Shown: positions 25,321 through 35,090, numbered from the stretch's first letter. The stretch: DNA of 64,000 nucleotides from Mycobacterium sp. 3519A (GCF_900240945.1 NZ_OESG01000012.1:1054001-1118000), one strand, 5' to 3'. Program-made: numbers and translations. The notes: generated by a model from the letters alone, not told the origin.

Positions 25321-26157
25321 CTAGTCGGCCAACTCCACCGCGACGCCGACGGCGCCGCCCCCGACGTGGACCGCCAACACCGGGCCCATGTCGGTGACCA
25401 CCAGCGACTCGAGCTGGGGCAACCGCGTCGTCAGCGCGGCACCGATCTCGTCAGCGGCGTCGTGATTGTCGACGTGGTGTACCGCGACGGCGGCCTGGCG
25501 CTGCCCGATAGCCTCCGCGACCCGGTCGACCATCGCGGCGTGCGCCTTGGTGACGGTGCGGATCCGCTGGTCCAGCACGAGACGTCCGTCGACGTCCAGA
25601 CACAGCAGCGGTTTAAGCGACAACGCGGTGCCCAATCGCGATGCACCCTTGCTGATCCGGCCGCTGCGCCGCAGATTGTCCAGCCGGTGCACGACGACGA
25701 ACACGTGTCCTCGGGACTGCGCCGAACGGGCGGCGGCTTCAACGGCATCCAGGTCGGCACCGTTGCCTGCCGCGCGTGCCGCCGCCATCGCGACGAAACC
25801 AACCCCCATCGCCGCCGACCGCGAGTTGACCACCCGCACCTGCGCACCGAAGTCGCGCGCGGTCTGCACCGCTGAGCTGAACGTAGACGACAGCGCGGCG
25901 GAAAGGTGGACGGCCACAACGCCGTCTCCCCCACTGTCGGTCAGCGCCTGCCGGTAGACCTCGGCGAGTTCGGCGGGCGTGGCGCCCGCCGTCGTGACGC
26001 GCGGCCGGTCGTGGATGTCATAGGGTACGTCGTCGATGCCGTCACGCAGATCGGTTCCGTCGACCAGGACGTGTAACGGCACCTGCCGGATGTCGAATTG
26101 CTTGAGCTCATCTGGCCCCAGGCGGCACGACGAGTCGGTGACGACGATCACGGACAT
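25321..26157 (-). CDS. DegV-family fatty-acid-binding protein
   Basis: 278 aa. [11 protein letters not shown] start, [25 protein letters not shown] and [15 protein letters not shown] are DegV landmarks; the serines bind a fatty-acid carboxylate. Bacterial DegV/FakB proteins present fatty acids for phosphorylation by FakA; no FakA is nearby. Homologous in position to Rv2417c. It overlaps octT by 10 nt, so it belongs to the octT-gpgP-rsfS-nadD operon. Confidence 0.9.
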   Translation of the reverse strand: MSVIVVTDSSCRLGPDELKQFDIRQVPLHVLVDGTDLRDGIDDVPYDIHDRPRVTTAGATPAELAEVYRQALTDSGGDGVVAVHLSAALSSTFSSAVQTARDFGAQVRVVNSRSAAMGVGFVAMAAARAAGNGADLDAVEAAARSAQSRGHVFVVVHRLDNLRRSGRISKGASRLGTALSLKPLLCLDVDGRLVLDQRIRTVTKAHAAMVDRVAEAIGQRQAAVAVHHVDNHDAADEIGAALTTRLPQLESLVVTDMGPVLAVHVGGGAVGVAVELAD

Positions 26158-26870
26158 GAGACGCCCGCTTCGGCAAGCGCTTTCACCATCAGCTCGGCAA
26201 CCCTGCGGTGTGCCTCGAAGTTCCAGTGGATTCCGTCGGGGTTACCGCGGCCGCTCATGACTTCGTCCTCGACGGCGGCCTTGAGGTCTACGAGCGGAAT
26301 GTCATGCTGCCCGGCCCATTCGGTGATGGCGCGCACCGTTCCCTCGCGGCCGTGGTGCGCCTTGCCGTAGGTGTCGGCGATGTGGACCGAGGGCAGCGAC
26401 GCGACCACCGGAATACCAGGCCGGTTAAAATCGATTGCGCCGCGGGTCATCTCCAGGTATTCCACCGAGACGTGCGGCGGAAGGGCGGCGCGTGAGATCG
26501 GTGACACCCGCGGCTGCGCCCAGCCGTAGCCGTCGCGCACCCACCGCCGCAGCCACGCAGGCCGGATGTAGCGGATCATCTCGCGCAGCGCGGTGGGCAG
26601 CGGCGAGGGCAGCGAATCCATGCCGCCGGTCGCGAATATCACCGCACCCGCCCGGGGCAGCGCCGCCCACGCGCGAGGATCCTGGGTGGCCGCCCACCAG
26701 ACGTCGCGGCAAGTCCAGCCGATCCGCCCGATCACCTCGGCATCCCAACCCAGTTGAGCGGCAACGATATTCGGCCAGATCCGCGGATCGTCGGCGGGCA
26801 GACCACCGGTTGGCCCGTAGTAGGACAGCGAATCGCAGAAGACGAGAAGGGTTTTCTGGTCAGAGGACAT
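26148..26870 (-). CDS. octT: Diglucosylglycerate octanoyltransferase (SGNH hydrolase fold)
   Basis: 240 aa from ATG 26870. SGNH landmarks: FCDSLSYYG (nucleophile Ser), ATGGMDSL, and [12 protein letters not shown] at the C-terminus with the catalytic Asp and His. Position next to gpgP and the match to Rv2418c support OctT, which transfers octanoate to diglucosylglycerate, an early step of methylglucose lipopolysaccharide (MGLP) synthesis. It overlaps the gpgP end by 11 nt. The frame upstream of 26870 lies inside gpgP. Confidence 0.88.
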   Translation of the reverse strand: MSSDQKTLLVFCDSLSYYGPTGGLPADDPRIWPNIVAAQLGWDAEVIGRIGWTCRDVWWAATQDPRAWAALPRAGAVIFATGGMDSLPSPLPTALREMIRYIRPAWLRRWVRDGYGWAQPRVSPISRAALPPHVSVEYLEMTRGAIDFNRPGIPVVASLPSVHIADTYGKAHHGREGTVRAITEWAGQHDIPLVDLKAAVEDEVMSGRGNPDGIHWNFEAHRRVAELMVKALAEAGVSCP

Positions 26871-27528
26871 CGTTGGCGACCTGTGCCGAGGCGTTCCAGA
26901 CATCGAGTCGCCAGCGGATGTCACGCGCCTCGGCGTCGTTCGCCGAGTGTCCGGACAGCTGCACCCAACTGGCATTACCCATGCCGCCGAGCGCGGGCCA
27001 ATTGTCGACGGGCAGATCGAGCAGCGCGGCGGTCAACGCGGCAATCAGGCCGCCGTGCGCGACGAGCACCACCGGCCGCTCGGGATCGTCGACACCCCAC
27101 TCGGTCTGGTCGGCGATCAGTTCGGCCACCAGAGGCATGCTGCGGGCGGCGACGTCGACGCGACTCTCACCACCGTGCGGCGCCCAGCGGGCGTCGTCAC
27201 GCCACGCCAGCCGCGCGCCGGGGGCCGCGGCGTCGACCTCGAGGTGGGTCATCCCCTGCCAGTCGCCGAGATGCGTTTCGCGCAACCGGGTGTCGACGAG
27301 CACCGGCTGTCCGGACCGCTCCCCCAGCGCGACCGCGGTGTCCAACGCGCGGCGCAGGTCCGACGAGATGATCACCAGCGGTTGACGTTTCGCGAGCACT
27401 TCGGCGGCGGCCACGGCTTGGTCGCGGCCCAGATCGGACAAGTTGGTGTCGAGCTGGCCCTGCATCCGGCTGGTCGCGTTGTATCCTGTCTGACCGTGCC
27501 GCAGCATCACCAGCCGGCGCACCCTCAT
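26860..27528 (-). CDS. gpgP: Glucosyl-3-phosphoglycerate phosphatase
   Basis: 222 aa histidine-phosphatase (phosphoglycerate-mutase-like) enzyme. The catalytic motif LRHGQTGYN is near residue 9, the second Glu in [11 protein letters not shown], and the second catalytic His in [11 protein letters not shown]. Rv2419c, its positional counterpart, dephosphorylates glucosyl-3-phosphoglycerate to glucosylglycerate on the MGLP pathway. ATG 27528 overlaps the rsfS stop (ATGA). Confidence 0.9.
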   Translation of the reverse strand: MRVRRLVMLRHGQTGYNATSRMQGQLDTNLSDLGRDQAVAAAEVLAKRQPLVIISSDLRRALDTAVALGERSGQPVLVDTRLRETHLGDWQGMTHLEVDAAAPGARLAWRDDARWAPHGGESRVDVAARSMPLVAELIADQTEWGVDDPERPVVLVAHGGLIAALTAALLDLPVDNWPALGGMGNASWVQLSGHSANDAEARDIRWRLDVWNASAQVANDVL

Positions 27529-27893
27529 GACGTCGCGTCCAGATCGACTGGCACCAGCGGACAGTCACGCCACAACCGGTCGAGCGCATAGAAGTCGCGT
27601 TCGTCCTGATGCTGGATGTGCACCACGATGTCGACGTAGTCGAGTAGCGTCCATCTTCCTTCGCGGGTGCCTTCGCGACGGGCCGGCTTGTAGCCCGCGA
27701 GGCGCATCTTCTCCTCGACCTCGTCGACGATCGCGTTGACCTGACGCTCGTTGGACGCCGAAGCGATGACGAAGCAGTCGGTGATGACCAGTTGACCGGA
27801 CACGTCGATGACGACGACGTCCTGCCCGAGTTTGGCCGCGGCCGCCCGCGCCGCCACGCTCGCCATCTTCACGGCTTCGTCGGAGGCGCTCAC
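27525..27893 (-). CDS. rsfS: Ribosomal silencing factor RsfS
   Basis: 122 aa from GTG 27893 (GTGA overlap with nadD). Family core: [51 protein letters not shown] and [12 protein letters not shown]. RsfS binds uL14 on the 50S subunit and blocks subunit joining in starvation. The nadD-rsfS order is conserved in many bacteria. The longer frame reaching 28178 is antisense-like within nadD and rejected. Confidence 0.95.
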   Translation of the reverse strand: MSASDEAVKMASVAARAAAAKLGQDVVVIDVSGQLVITDCFVIASASNERQVNAIVDEVEEKMRLAGYKPARREGTREGRWTLLDYVDIVVHIQHQDERDFYALDRLWRDCPLVPVDLDATS

Positions 27894-28528
27894 GAGTTTC
27901 CGTCCTTCGTCACGGCCGGTTGCCCGGCGTAGAGCTTGCGTTTGGCCACGTATTGCACGACGCCGTCGGGCACCAGGTACCAGATCGGCCTGTCCTCTTC
28001 GGCACGCTTGCGACAATCGGTCGACGAGATCGCGAGCGCGGGCACCTCGACCAGGCTCAGCGCGTCGGCGGGCAGTTCGGACAGCGCCGCCGAGATGTGC
28101 TTGCCGTCCAGTTCGTACCCCGGCCTGCTGACACCGACGAACTTCGCGATCGAGAACATCTCTTCCCAGTTCTGCCACGACAGGATCGAGGCCAACGCGT
28201 CGGCGCCGGTGATGAAGTACAGCTCGGCGTCGGGGTTGAGCGCCCGCAGGTCCCGCAAGGTGTCCTTGGTGTAGGTGGGCCCGCCGCGGTCGATGTCGAC
28301 CCGGCTCACCGTGAACCGCGGATTGGACGCGGTCGCGATCACCGTCATCAGATAGCGGTCCTCGGCGGCGGTGACCAAGCGATGCGGCTTCTGCCAGGGC
28401 TGGCCGGTCGGCACGAACACCACCTCGTCGAGCCCGAACAGGTCGGCCACCTCACTGGCCGCCACGAGGTGGCCGTTGTGGATGGGGTCGAACGTCCCAC
28501 CCATCACCCCGAGCCGCCGTGAATTCAT
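27890..28528 (-). CDS. nadD: Nicotinate-nucleotide adenylyltransferase
   Basis: 212 aa. Nucleotidyltransferase motif [12 protein letters not shown] near residue 10 and the ISSTDCRKR signature near the C-terminus. It makes deamido-NAD from nicotinate mononucleotide and ATP; nadE for the last step is at 42556-44598. TAAGCT (minus strand, 28542-28537) lies 8 nt before ATG 28528, so this is probably the leaderless promoter of the five-gene operon ending at DegV. Confidence 0.96.
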   Translation of the reverse strand: MNSRRLGVMGGTFDPIHNGHLVAASEVADLFGLDEVVFVPTGQPWQKPHRLVTAAEDRYLMTVIATASNPRFTVSRVDIDRGGPTYTKDTLRDLRALNPDAELYFITGADALASILSWQNWEEMFSIAKFVGVSRPGYELDGKHISAALSELPADALSLVEVPALAISSTDCRKRAEEDRPIWYLVPDGVVQYVAKRKLYAGQPAVTKDGNS

Positions 28529-28570
28529 AAAGAGCCAGCTTACGGGAGCGCTTTGACGCCCACTTCTTGT

Positions 28571-28632
28571 GCCGAACGTGGGTTACCCGCACGCGTCGAG
28601 CGGCTGGAGCGTGACGGTAACCCACGTTCGGC
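28571..28632. repeat. 62-nt palindromic repeat, copy 1 (left edge of accessory cassette)
   Basis: Arms GCCGAACGTGGGTTACC and GGTAACCCACGTTCGGC pair perfectly (17 bp). Beyond two mismatches the stem continues with CACGC/GCGTG. The loop is 14 nt. A second copy at 35103-35164 has the same stem in opposite orientation. It follows the GntR gene stop on the minus strand by 6 nt, so it could act as a terminator, although there is no U-tract. Confidence 0.85.
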
Positions 28633-28638
28633 GGGAAA

Positions 28639-29388
28639 TCAGACCGACGAGAGCCGGTGCGAACCCAGCAGTTCGGACACCTCGAACGACGCCCGATCAG
28701 CGCGGTAGACGTCGCGGGCGTACTCCACACACCGCCCGGAGGCGTCCTCGGTGCGTCGGGTCAGCAGTGTGCCCGCCGATCCGGCGCGCACGCCGAGCTG
28801 CGAGCTGGATGCGTCGTCGAGCACGATCGATTCCAGCACCGCCGTCGAGCGGGCCAGATCGATGCCGTACCGGTTGCGCAGTACCGCCCACAGCGATCCG
28901 TCGTCGGAGACGTCGAGGATGCCCGGGGTCAGATCCGCGGGCAGGAACGTGGTCTCCAGGGCGAACGGCACATCGTCGACGGTGCGCAACCGGTGGAACA
29001 CGTTCACCATCGCGTGCTCGTCGAGCGCAAGGGCCATCCGCACCGCGGGCGTCGGATGTTGATGTTCGGCCCACAACAGGCGGGCGGCGGGCCGGTGGCC
29101 GAGACGCGACACCTCTTCGGAGAAGCTGCCGATGTGAAAGCGGACGCGTGGCTCCGCGACGAACGTGCCGCGGGGCGGCTTGCGGTAGACCACCCCTTCG
29201 CTTTCCAGCAGCGACAGCGCCTGGCGCGCGGTCATCCGGCTGACCCCGTGTTCTTCGGCCAATTCGCGTTCGGACGGCAACAAGGTATGGGGTCCGAGCT
29301 GGTCAGTGGCGATGCGGTCCCGCACCAAGGCGGCGATCGCGATGTAGCGCGGCGTCGCCGGCGGCCCGTTTCGTGCGGCGCGAGGCAT
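28639..29388 (-). CDS. GntR-family (HutC/UTRA) transcriptional regulator
   Basis: 249 aa from ATG 29388, chosen because TAAGCT (minus strand, 29401-29396) is 7 nt upstream; a TTG at 29415 would add 9 residues. N-terminal wHTH: LLPSERELAEEHGVSRMTARQ, then SEGVVYRKPPRGTFV. C-terminal UTRA ligand domain with LRTVDDVPFALETTFLP. HutC-type regulators bind TGGTCTAGACCA-like sites, and two such sites flank the promoter between this gene and the permease. It is therefore the likely repressor of the divergent operon and of itself. Confidence 0.9.
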   Translation of the reverse strand: MPRAARNGPPATPRYIAIAALVRDRIATDQLGPHTLLPSERELAEEHGVSRMTARQALSLLESEGVVYRKPPRGTFVAEPRVRFHIGSFSEEVSRLGHRPAARLLWAEHQHPTPAVRMALALDEHAMVNVFHRLRTVDDVPFALETTFLPADLTPGILDVSDDGSLWAVLRNRYGIDLARSTAVLESIVLDDASSSQLGVRAGSAGTLLTRRTEDASGRCVEYARDVYRADRASFEVSELLGSHRLSSV

Positions 29389-29420
29389 GCTTTGCAGCTT
29401 AACCGTATCCGCCAACCACC

Positions 29421-29432
29421 TGGTCTAGGCCA
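29421..29432. promoter_or_regulatory. GntR operator 1
   Basis: TGGTCTAGGCCA is a near-perfect 12-nt palindrome (one mismatched pair), close to the TGGTCTAGACCA-type site of HutC-family regulators. It lies about 20 nt upstream of the gntR -10, over its -35 region. Confidence 0.65.
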
Positions 29433-29459
29433 CTTGCTTGTAAACACCTTGTGACGGGG

Positions 29460-29489
29460 TTGACGATGGCGTGGGTCACATCCGATACT
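29460..29489 (+). promoter_or_regulatory. Promoter of the permease-kinase operon
   Basis: TTGACG at 29460-29465 and GATACT at 29484-29489 with an 18-nt spacer fit a SigA promoter. Transcription would start near 29496, just upstream of operator 2. Confidence 0.5.
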
Positions 29490-29503
29490 ACGGTTCAACC
29501 ACA

Positions 29504-29515
29504 TGGTCTATACCA
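29504..29515. promoter_or_regulatory. GntR operator 2
   Basis: TGGTCTATACCA shares TGGTCTA and CCA with operator 1 at 29421-29432 and is a 12-nt near-palindrome. It lies between the predicted start of transcription and the permease ribosome-binding site, a position suited to repression. Confidence 0.65.
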
Positions 29516-29528
29516 CCGGGAGGGAATG

Positions 29529-31031
29529 ATGACCGGTCCGAATTCGTCGGCGCGAAGCGACGCCGCTGACCTGGCCAAGTTCGGCTACCAAGAAGCCTTG
29601 GAGCGGCGCACGGGCAAGTTCGCCTCGTTCGCGGTGGCGTTCGCGTTCGTCTCGATCGCGACGGGCATCTTCACCACGTACGGATCGGTGCTGAACTCGT
29701 CGGGCCCGGCGGGCATCTGGACCTGGCCCATCGCCGTCGCCGGCCAACTCGCGGTGGCGTTGGTCCTCGGCGCACTGGCCGCCCGGATCCCGGTGACCGG
29801 TTACCACTACCAGTGGATGTCGCGGTTGGCGAACCCGGTGCTGGGCTGGATCCTCGGCTGGATCTCGTTCACGTTCCTGGCGATCGTGGTGGTCGCGGTG
29901 GACTACACCATCGCGTCGACGATCCTGCCGGTGCTGCTGAGCTATCAGGGCACCCCGACGATCGCGTGGCTGGTGACCGCACTCGTGCTGTTGATTCAGG
30001 CGTCTCTGGTGGCGCTGTCGACGCCCTGGGCGGAGCGCGTGAACAACACGTTCGTCTCCCTCGAACTTATCGGGATGGTGGCGCTGACGGTGCTGCTCCT
30101 CGTCGTCGCGGCGGTGCGCGGCGATATGGACTTCTCGAATCTGTCCAGCAAGGGCGCCGTGCCTGCCGAGGGCTACTGGAGCTTCGGCGGTCTGACCACC
30201 GCGGGCCCGTGGATGCTCGGCTTCTTGCTCGGCGCCTTCACGATCGTGGGTTTCGAGTCCGCGGCGAATCTGGCCGAGGAGACCAACGATCCGGAACGCG
30301 TTGTGCCGCGGGCGATGTGGCAGGCCGTGCTGGCGTCGGGTGTGCTTGGCTTCTTCTTCATCCTGGCCGTCACGCTGGCCGCGGGTGATCCCGTCGAATT
30401 GGCGAAGTCGGGCACGCCGATCGCCGACGTCATCGAGAAGACGTTGGGATCGGCCGTCTCGACGCTGTTACTACTGATGGTGGTGTTGGCCATTTTCGCG
30501 TGCGGGCTGGTCATCATGATCACCGGCGTGCGGCTCACCTGGGCGATGTCGCGAGACCAACGCTTCCCCGGCTGGCAGCAGTGGAACCAGATCTCGTCGA
30601 AGTTCCGCACGCCGCTGAAGGCCACTCTGCTGTATGTCGTTCTGGCCGAATTGATCCTGGCGGTCTTCTCGCAGTCGGAGACGGCGTTGTTCACCTTGTT
30701 CGGCGCGGCCACGCTGCTGCCCGCCGTGATGTACGCATCGACGGTGGCGCTGTATTTGATCAAGCGCAAGTCGCTGCCGGTCAGCGATAAGTTCAATCTC
30801 GGCGCCTGGGAGATCCCGGTGCTCGTGGTGGCGGTCGTGTGGCTGGTGTTCGAACTCGCGCTGTTCCGGGACGCGAGTTTCAAGCAGGCGTGGGCGTACG
30901 TCATCGTGATGGTGGTCATCGGCGCGATCTATCTCGGGTATCTGTTGGTCAGCCGAGGCAGGAAGGGGCTGTCGATGCCGGATATGCATTCGATCGACGC
31001 CGAACTCGAGGCGCAGGCCGCAAAGGATTGA
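29529..31031 (+). CDS. APC-superfamily amino acid/amine permease
   Basis: 500 aa from ATG 29529 (ATG 29526 also in frame); GGGAGG six nt upstream favours 29529. About 12 hydrophobic segments, beginning FASFAVAFAFVSIATGIFTT. The first helix carries the substrate-binding glycine pattern, and GFESAANLAEETNDP is the conserved APC loop after helix 6. APC permeases import amino acids, amines or related cations. Its association with an FGGY kinase is unusual. First gene of a four-gene operon under GntR control. Confidence 0.9.
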   Translation: MTGPNSSARSDAADLAKFGYQEALERRTGKFASFAVAFAFVSIATGIFTTYGSVLNSSGPAGIWTWPIAVAGQLAVALVLGALAARIPVTGYHYQWMSRLANPVLGWILGWISFTFLAIVVVAVDYTIASTILPVLLSYQGTPTIAWLVTALVLLIQASLVALSTPWAERVNNTFVSLELIGMVALTVLLLVVAAVRGDMDFSNLSSKGAVPAEGYWSFGGLTTAGPWMLGFLLGAFTIVGFESAANLAEETNDPERVVPRAMWQAVLASGVLGFFFILAVTLAAGDPVELAKSGTPIADVIEKTLGSAVSTLLLLMVVLAIFACGLVIMITGVRLTWAMSRDQRFPGWQQWNQISSKFRTPLKATLLYVVLAELILAVFSQSETALFTLFGAATLLPAVMYASTVALYLIKRKSLPVSDKFNLGAWEIPVLVVAVVWLVFELALFRDASFKQAWAYVIVMVVIGAIYLGYLLVSRGRKGLSMPDMHSIDAELEAQAAKD

Positions 31032-31033
31032 CC

Positions 31034-32473
31034 ATGCCGCACTTCCTGGCGATCGACCAGGGCACCTCGGGCACGAAGGCCATCGTGGTCGACGACGCCG
31101 GGCGGATCGTGTCGATCGCCGAAGTCGCGGTGCGACCGGAATATCTGGCGGGCGGCGGAGTCGAGCAGGATCCGGAAGCGTTGTTCGACTCCGTCGTCAC
31201 CGCTGGGCGAAAAGCGCTGGGAGAGGCAGGCGTACCGGTTGCCGCGGTGGCGCTCGCGAACCAGGGCGAGACGGTTTTGGCCTGGGATCGCGCCACCGGC
31301 CGTCCGCTCACCCCGGCCGTGGTGTGGCAGGACCGGCGCGCCGAGTCGGTCTGCACGCCGTTGGCCGCATCGGCGGATATCGTCGCGCAGCGCACCGGAC
31401 TGGTGCTCGACCCGTATTTCTCCGCGCCCAAGATGGCGTGGATCCGGGCCAACATGACCACCGACGGCGTGGTCACCACCACCGACACCTGGCTGGTACA
31501 CCGACTGTGCGGCGCGTTCGTCACCGATGCGTCGACGGCCAGTCGGTCGCTGTTGACGGCGCTGGACACCGCCCGGTGGGATGACGACCTCCTCGGCGTG
31601 TTCGGGCTGACCGGCGAGGCGCTGCCCGAAATCGTGGGCTGCGATCAAATCGTCGGCAGCACAGATGTTTTCGGTCCTACGATTCCGGTCGCCGGACTGA
31701 TCGTGGACCAGCAGGCGGCGCTGCTGGCGGAGAGTTGTTTGGACCCCGGCCAGGCCAAGTGCACGTTCGGGACGGGCGCCTTCTTGCTGGCCCAACTCGG
31801 CGGGAAGCCTGCCCGGTCGGCGTCGGGGTTGACCACCTCGGTGGCCTGGCGGCTACGCGACCTCACGTCGTATTGCGTCGACGGTCAGGTGTACACGGCG
31901 GCGTCGGCGGTGCGCTGGGCCGTCGACCTCGGCCTGCTTGCCGCTGCCGACGAAATCGATTCCACGGCAGCCGATTCCAGTGACGGAGTGATGTGTGTGC
32001 CCGCGCTGGCCGGCCTGGCCGCACCGTGGTGGGACTCGGCGGCCACCGCATCGTTCACCGGGATGACTCTGAGCAGCAAGCGCGGGCAACTGGTCCGCGC
32101 GCTGATGGAGGGCATCGCGGCGCAGGTGGCCGCGTTGGTCAACCTGGTTGCCACCGACCTCGGACAGCCACTGACGCGGCTTCGGGTCGACGGTGGGCTG
32201 ACCCAGTCCGCGGTGCTGATGCAGGCGCAGGCCGACCTGGCGCGGATTCCCGTCGACGTCTACCCGTCGCTGCACGCCACCGCACTGGGCGCCGCCGCGT
32301 GCGCGCGGTTGGCCCTCGAGCCGAGCCTGGACGCGGCGGACGCCGTCGGGGCGTGGACGCCACAGCACACCTACGAACCCGAGTGGTCGCCCGACCGCGC
32401 CGCCGAATTTCTGGCGCACTGGACGCGGGCAGCCGAATCGGTTCTGACGCAGAAGGAAACAACGACCCTATGA
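31034..32473 (+). CDS. FGGY-family carbohydrate kinase, glycerol-kinase-like
   Basis: 479 aa; ATG 31034 is 2 nt after the permease stop. The N-terminal FGGY phosphate-binding motif IDQGTSGTKAIVVDD and second-domain motifs GTGAFLLAQLGG and LRVDGGLTQSAVLMQAQADL are present. It has GlpK-like residues VWQDRRAES and GLAAPWWDSAA, but it diverges from true GlpK elsewhere. It phosphorylates a polyol, sugar or similar alcohol with ATP; glycerol is possible. The substrate must also suit an APC permease if the operon is one pathway. Confidence 0.87.
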   Translation: MPHFLAIDQGTSGTKAIVVDDAGRIVSIAEVAVRPEYLAGGGVEQDPEALFDSVVTAGRKALGEAGVPVAAVALANQGETVLAWDRATGRPLTPAVVWQDRRAESVCTPLAASADIVAQRTGLVLDPYFSAPKMAWIRANMTTDGVVTTTDTWLVHRLCGAFVTDASTASRSLLTALDTARWDDDLLGVFGLTGEALPEIVGCDQIVGSTDVFGPTIPVAGLIVDQQAALLAESCLDPGQAKCTFGTGAFLLAQLGGKPARSASGLTTSVAWRLRDLTSYCVDGQVYTAASAVRWAVDLGLLAAADEIDSTAADSSDGVMCVPALAGLAAPWWDSAATASFTGMTLSSKRGQLVRALMEGIAAQVAALVNLVATDLGQPLTRLRVDGGLTQSAVLMQAQADLARIPVDVYPSLHATALGAAACARLALEPSLDAADAVGAWTPQHTYEPEWSPDRAAEFLAHWTRAAESVLTQKETTTL

Positions 32474-33858
32474 GCACTCCCGACGTCTCCGACGTGGTTG
32501 TGGTTGGCGGCGGAATCGTGGGCTGCGCGATTGCCCGCGCCGTGGCAGGCACAAACCTGTCGGTGGCGCTGCTGGAAGCGCGCGCCGATGTCGGCGACGG
32601 CACCAGCAAGGCCAATACCGCGTTGCTGCACACCGGCTTCGATGCGACGCCGGGAACACTCGAATCGCGTTTGGTGGCACGCGGATACGACTTGCTGGGC
32701 GGCTACGCGGAGCAGACCGGTATCCCGGTCGAGCGCACCGGCGCGGTGCTGGTGGCGTGGACCGACGAGGAACGCGATGCGCTGCCCGCGTTGAAGGACA
32801 AGGCCGAACGCAACGGCTACCGCGACTGCGAGATCGTCACCGCCGACGAGGTGTACCGGCGGGTGCCCGACCTCGGCCCCGGTGTGTTGGCAGGGCTGAC
32901 CGTCCCCGGCGAGTCGATCATCTGCACCTGGACCACGAACCTCGCCCTGGCCACCGACGCCGTGCAACGCGGCGCGCACCTGTTGCGCAACGCACGGGTG
33001 ACGGGTGTGGTCGCCGCGGAGGGGTTTACGACGCTGCAGACGACCCGCGGTGACGTCCACGGTCGATGGGTGATCAACGCGGCGGGACTCGGCGCCGACC
33101 ATCTCGACGCAGAGTTCGGGCATCACCGCTTCACTGTGACGCCGCGGCGCGGCGAACTGCTGGTGTTCGACAAACTGACCAGGCCGATGGTGCCCCTGAT
33201 CGTGTTGGCGGTGCCGTCGTCCCGGGGCAAGGGCGTCCTGGTCAGCCCGACCATCTACGGCAACGTGATGGTGGGGCCGACGTCGGAGAACCTCGACGAC
33301 CGAACTGCCACAGGCACTTCCGAAGAAGGCTTCGACTTCCTGCTCAGCAAGGGGCGGGCGCTGATGCCGTCGCTGTTCGACGAGGAGACCACGGCGACGT
33401 ATGCCGGGCTGCGGGCGGCCATCGACCGCGACGACTACCTGATCGACGTCGACGCCGCGGCGCGTTACGTCCTGGTCGGCGGCATTCGCTCCACCGGCCT
33501 CACGTCGGGGATGGCGATCGCCGAGCATGTGCTCGGCCTGCTCGGTGACGCCGGGCTAGACGTCGCCGAGCGTGCGGATCTGCCTGCGCCGCCGCGGATG
33601 CCGAACATCGGCGAGGTCGGGGCGCGTCCGTATCAGGATTCCGCGCGCATCGCCGACGACCCCGAATACGGCCGCATCGTCTGCTTCTGCGAACGCGTCA
33701 GCGCGGGCGAGATCCGCGACGCGTTCCAATCCCCCATTCCGCCAGCCGATCTCGACGGGCTGCGGCGCCGCACCCGGGTGATGAACGGCCGCTGCCAGGG
33801 CTTCTATTGCGGCGCGCGGACAACCGAACTGCTGGCCGCGGGCGGTGGCGCCCGATGA
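32470..33858 (+). CDS. FAD-dependent oxidoreductase with C-terminal [2Fe-2S] BFD-like domain (GlpA-like)
   Basis: 462 aa, ATG overlapping the kinase stop. FAD motif VVVVGGGIVGCAIARAVAG, then DAO-fold segments (TSKANTALLHTGFD, VINAAGLGADHLD, GGIRSTGLTSGMAIAEHVLG). The C-terminal CFCERVS and GRCQGFYC supply four cysteines of a BFD-like [2Fe-2S] domain, as in GlpA of anaerobic glycerol-3-phosphate dehydrogenase. With the preceding kinase it could oxidise a phosphorylated polyol. Overlaps the next FAD gene by 4 nt, suggesting a two-subunit enzyme. Confidence 0.87.
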   Translation: MSTPDVSDVVVVGGGIVGCAIARAVAGTNLSVALLEARADVGDGTSKANTALLHTGFDATPGTLESRLVARGYDLLGGYAEQTGIPVERTGAVLVAWTDEERDALPALKDKAERNGYRDCEIVTADEVYRRVPDLGPGVLAGLTVPGESIICTWTTNLALATDAVQRGAHLLRNARVTGVVAAEGFTTLQTTRGDVHGRWVINAAGLGADHLDAEFGHHRFTVTPRRGELLVFDKLTRPMVPLIVLAVPSSRGKGVLVSPTIYGNVMVGPTSENLDDRTATGTSEEGFDFLLSKGRALMPSLFDEETTATYAGLRAAIDRDDYLIDVDAAARYVLVGGIRSTGLTSGMAIAEHVLGLLGDAGLDVAERADLPAPPRMPNIGEVGARPYQDSARIADDPEYGRIVCFCERVSAGEIRDAFQSPIPPADLDGLRRRTRVMNGRCQGFYCGARTTELLAAGGGAR

Positions 33859-35090
33859 GCGACGTGGCGGTCGCGATCGTCGGCGGCGGGCCGTCAGGGC
33901 TGACGGCCGCGGCGGCGCTGGCGCCGCAGGTCGACGGCGAGGTCCTTGTCATCGAACGCGAAGCCGAAACCGGTGGAATACCGCGTCACAGCGACCATCC
34001 CGGCTATGGGATGCGCGATCTGCGGCGCTTCATCTCAGGCCCGGCCTACGCGCGCAGGCTGACCGGGACGGCCAAGGATGTCGGCGCAGTGCTCGAGACC
34101 GAGGCGATGGTCACCGGATGGGCGGGCGAGCGCACGCTGCAGATCACCTCGCCGCGCGGCGTGCGGACCGTCACGGCTGACGCGGTGATCCTTGCCACCG
34201 GCGCGCGGGAGCGACCGCGGCCCGCGCGACTGATCCCCGGCGACCGGCCCGACGGGGTGTACACCACCGGTCAGTTGCAGAATCTTGTGCATCTGCACCA
34301 CGCGAAGGTGGGCACCCGGGCGCTGATCGTCGGTGCGGAACTGGTGAGTTGGTCGGCGGTGCTGACGCTGCGCGACGCCGGCTGCGCCACCGTCGCGATG
34401 GTGAGCGCGTATCCGAAGGCCGAGGCCTACACGGCTTTTCGGCTGCCGGGCCGGTTGCTGATGGCCGGGCCGGTGTTCACCTCCAGTCGGCTGGTCGGCA
34501 TTCACGGTAAGGACCGGGTGCACAGCGCGGTCGTCGAGGACGTCGTCACCGGTGAGCGGACCACGGTCGACTGCGACACCGTCGTCTTCACCGGAGACTG
34601 GATCCCCGATCACGAACTGGCCCGCACCGGCGGGCTCGCGATGGATGCTCAGACACGCGGCCCACTCGTGGATGCCGGCCTGCGCACGAGCCACCCGGGG
34701 GTGTTCGCGGTCGGCAACCTGCTACACCCGGTCGATACCGCAGACGGCGCGGCCCTGGATGGTCGCCACGTCGCGACAGCGGTGCGGCAGTGGCTGCGGG
34801 ATCGTGACGAGCCCGCCAAGGCTGTTCGGGTGCGCGTCGAGTCGCCGTTCAGATGGGTTGCGCCACAACTTGTTTCACCTGACGGCGGCGTCGCGGCGCG
34901 TGGCGACCTGTTGTTCTGGGTCGACGAGTACCGCAGGCTGCCCAAGCTGGTCGCGGTGCAGGACGGCCGGGTGATCGGGAGCAAACGCACGCCGTGGCCC
35001 GCCGCGCCAGGGCGGGTCTACCGGGCGCCGTGGTCGCTGGTGGCCGGTGCCGACCCGGACGGCGGCGACGTCACGGTGTCGCTGGCGTGA
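33855..35090 (+). CDS. FAD/NAD(P)-binding oxidoreductase, partner subunit
   Basis: 411 aa. Two nucleotide-binding folds: AIVGGGPSGLTAAAALA at the N-terminus and ALIVGAELVSWSAVLTLRDAG mid-protein, with the FAD-contact ATGARERPRPAR and GVFAVGNLLHP. The middle GxGxxS-type motif is altered (GAELVS). Such proteins pair with GlpA/OoxB-type flavoproteins (compare opine oxidase OoxA, HcnB). It ends the operon; the second palindromic repeat follows 12 nt later. Confidence 0.83.
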   Translation: MSDVAVAIVGGGPSGLTAAAALAPQVDGEVLVIEREAETGGIPRHSDHPGYGMRDLRRFISGPAYARRLTGTAKDVGAVLETEAMVTGWAGERTLQITSPRGVRTVTADAVILATGARERPRPARLIPGDRPDGVYTTGQLQNLVHLHHAKVGTRALIVGAELVSWSAVLTLRDAGCATVAMVSAYPKAEAYTAFRLPGRLLMAGPVFTSSRLVGIHGKDRVHSAVVEDVVTGERTTVDCDTVVFTGDWIPDHELARTGGLAMDAQTRGPLVDAGLRTSHPGVFAVGNLLHPVDTADGAALDGRHVATAVRQWLRDRDEPAKAVRVRVESPFRWVAPQLVSPDGGVAARGDLLFWVDEYRRLPKLVAVQDGRVIGSKRTPWPAAPGRVYRAPWSLVAGADPDGGDVTVSLA

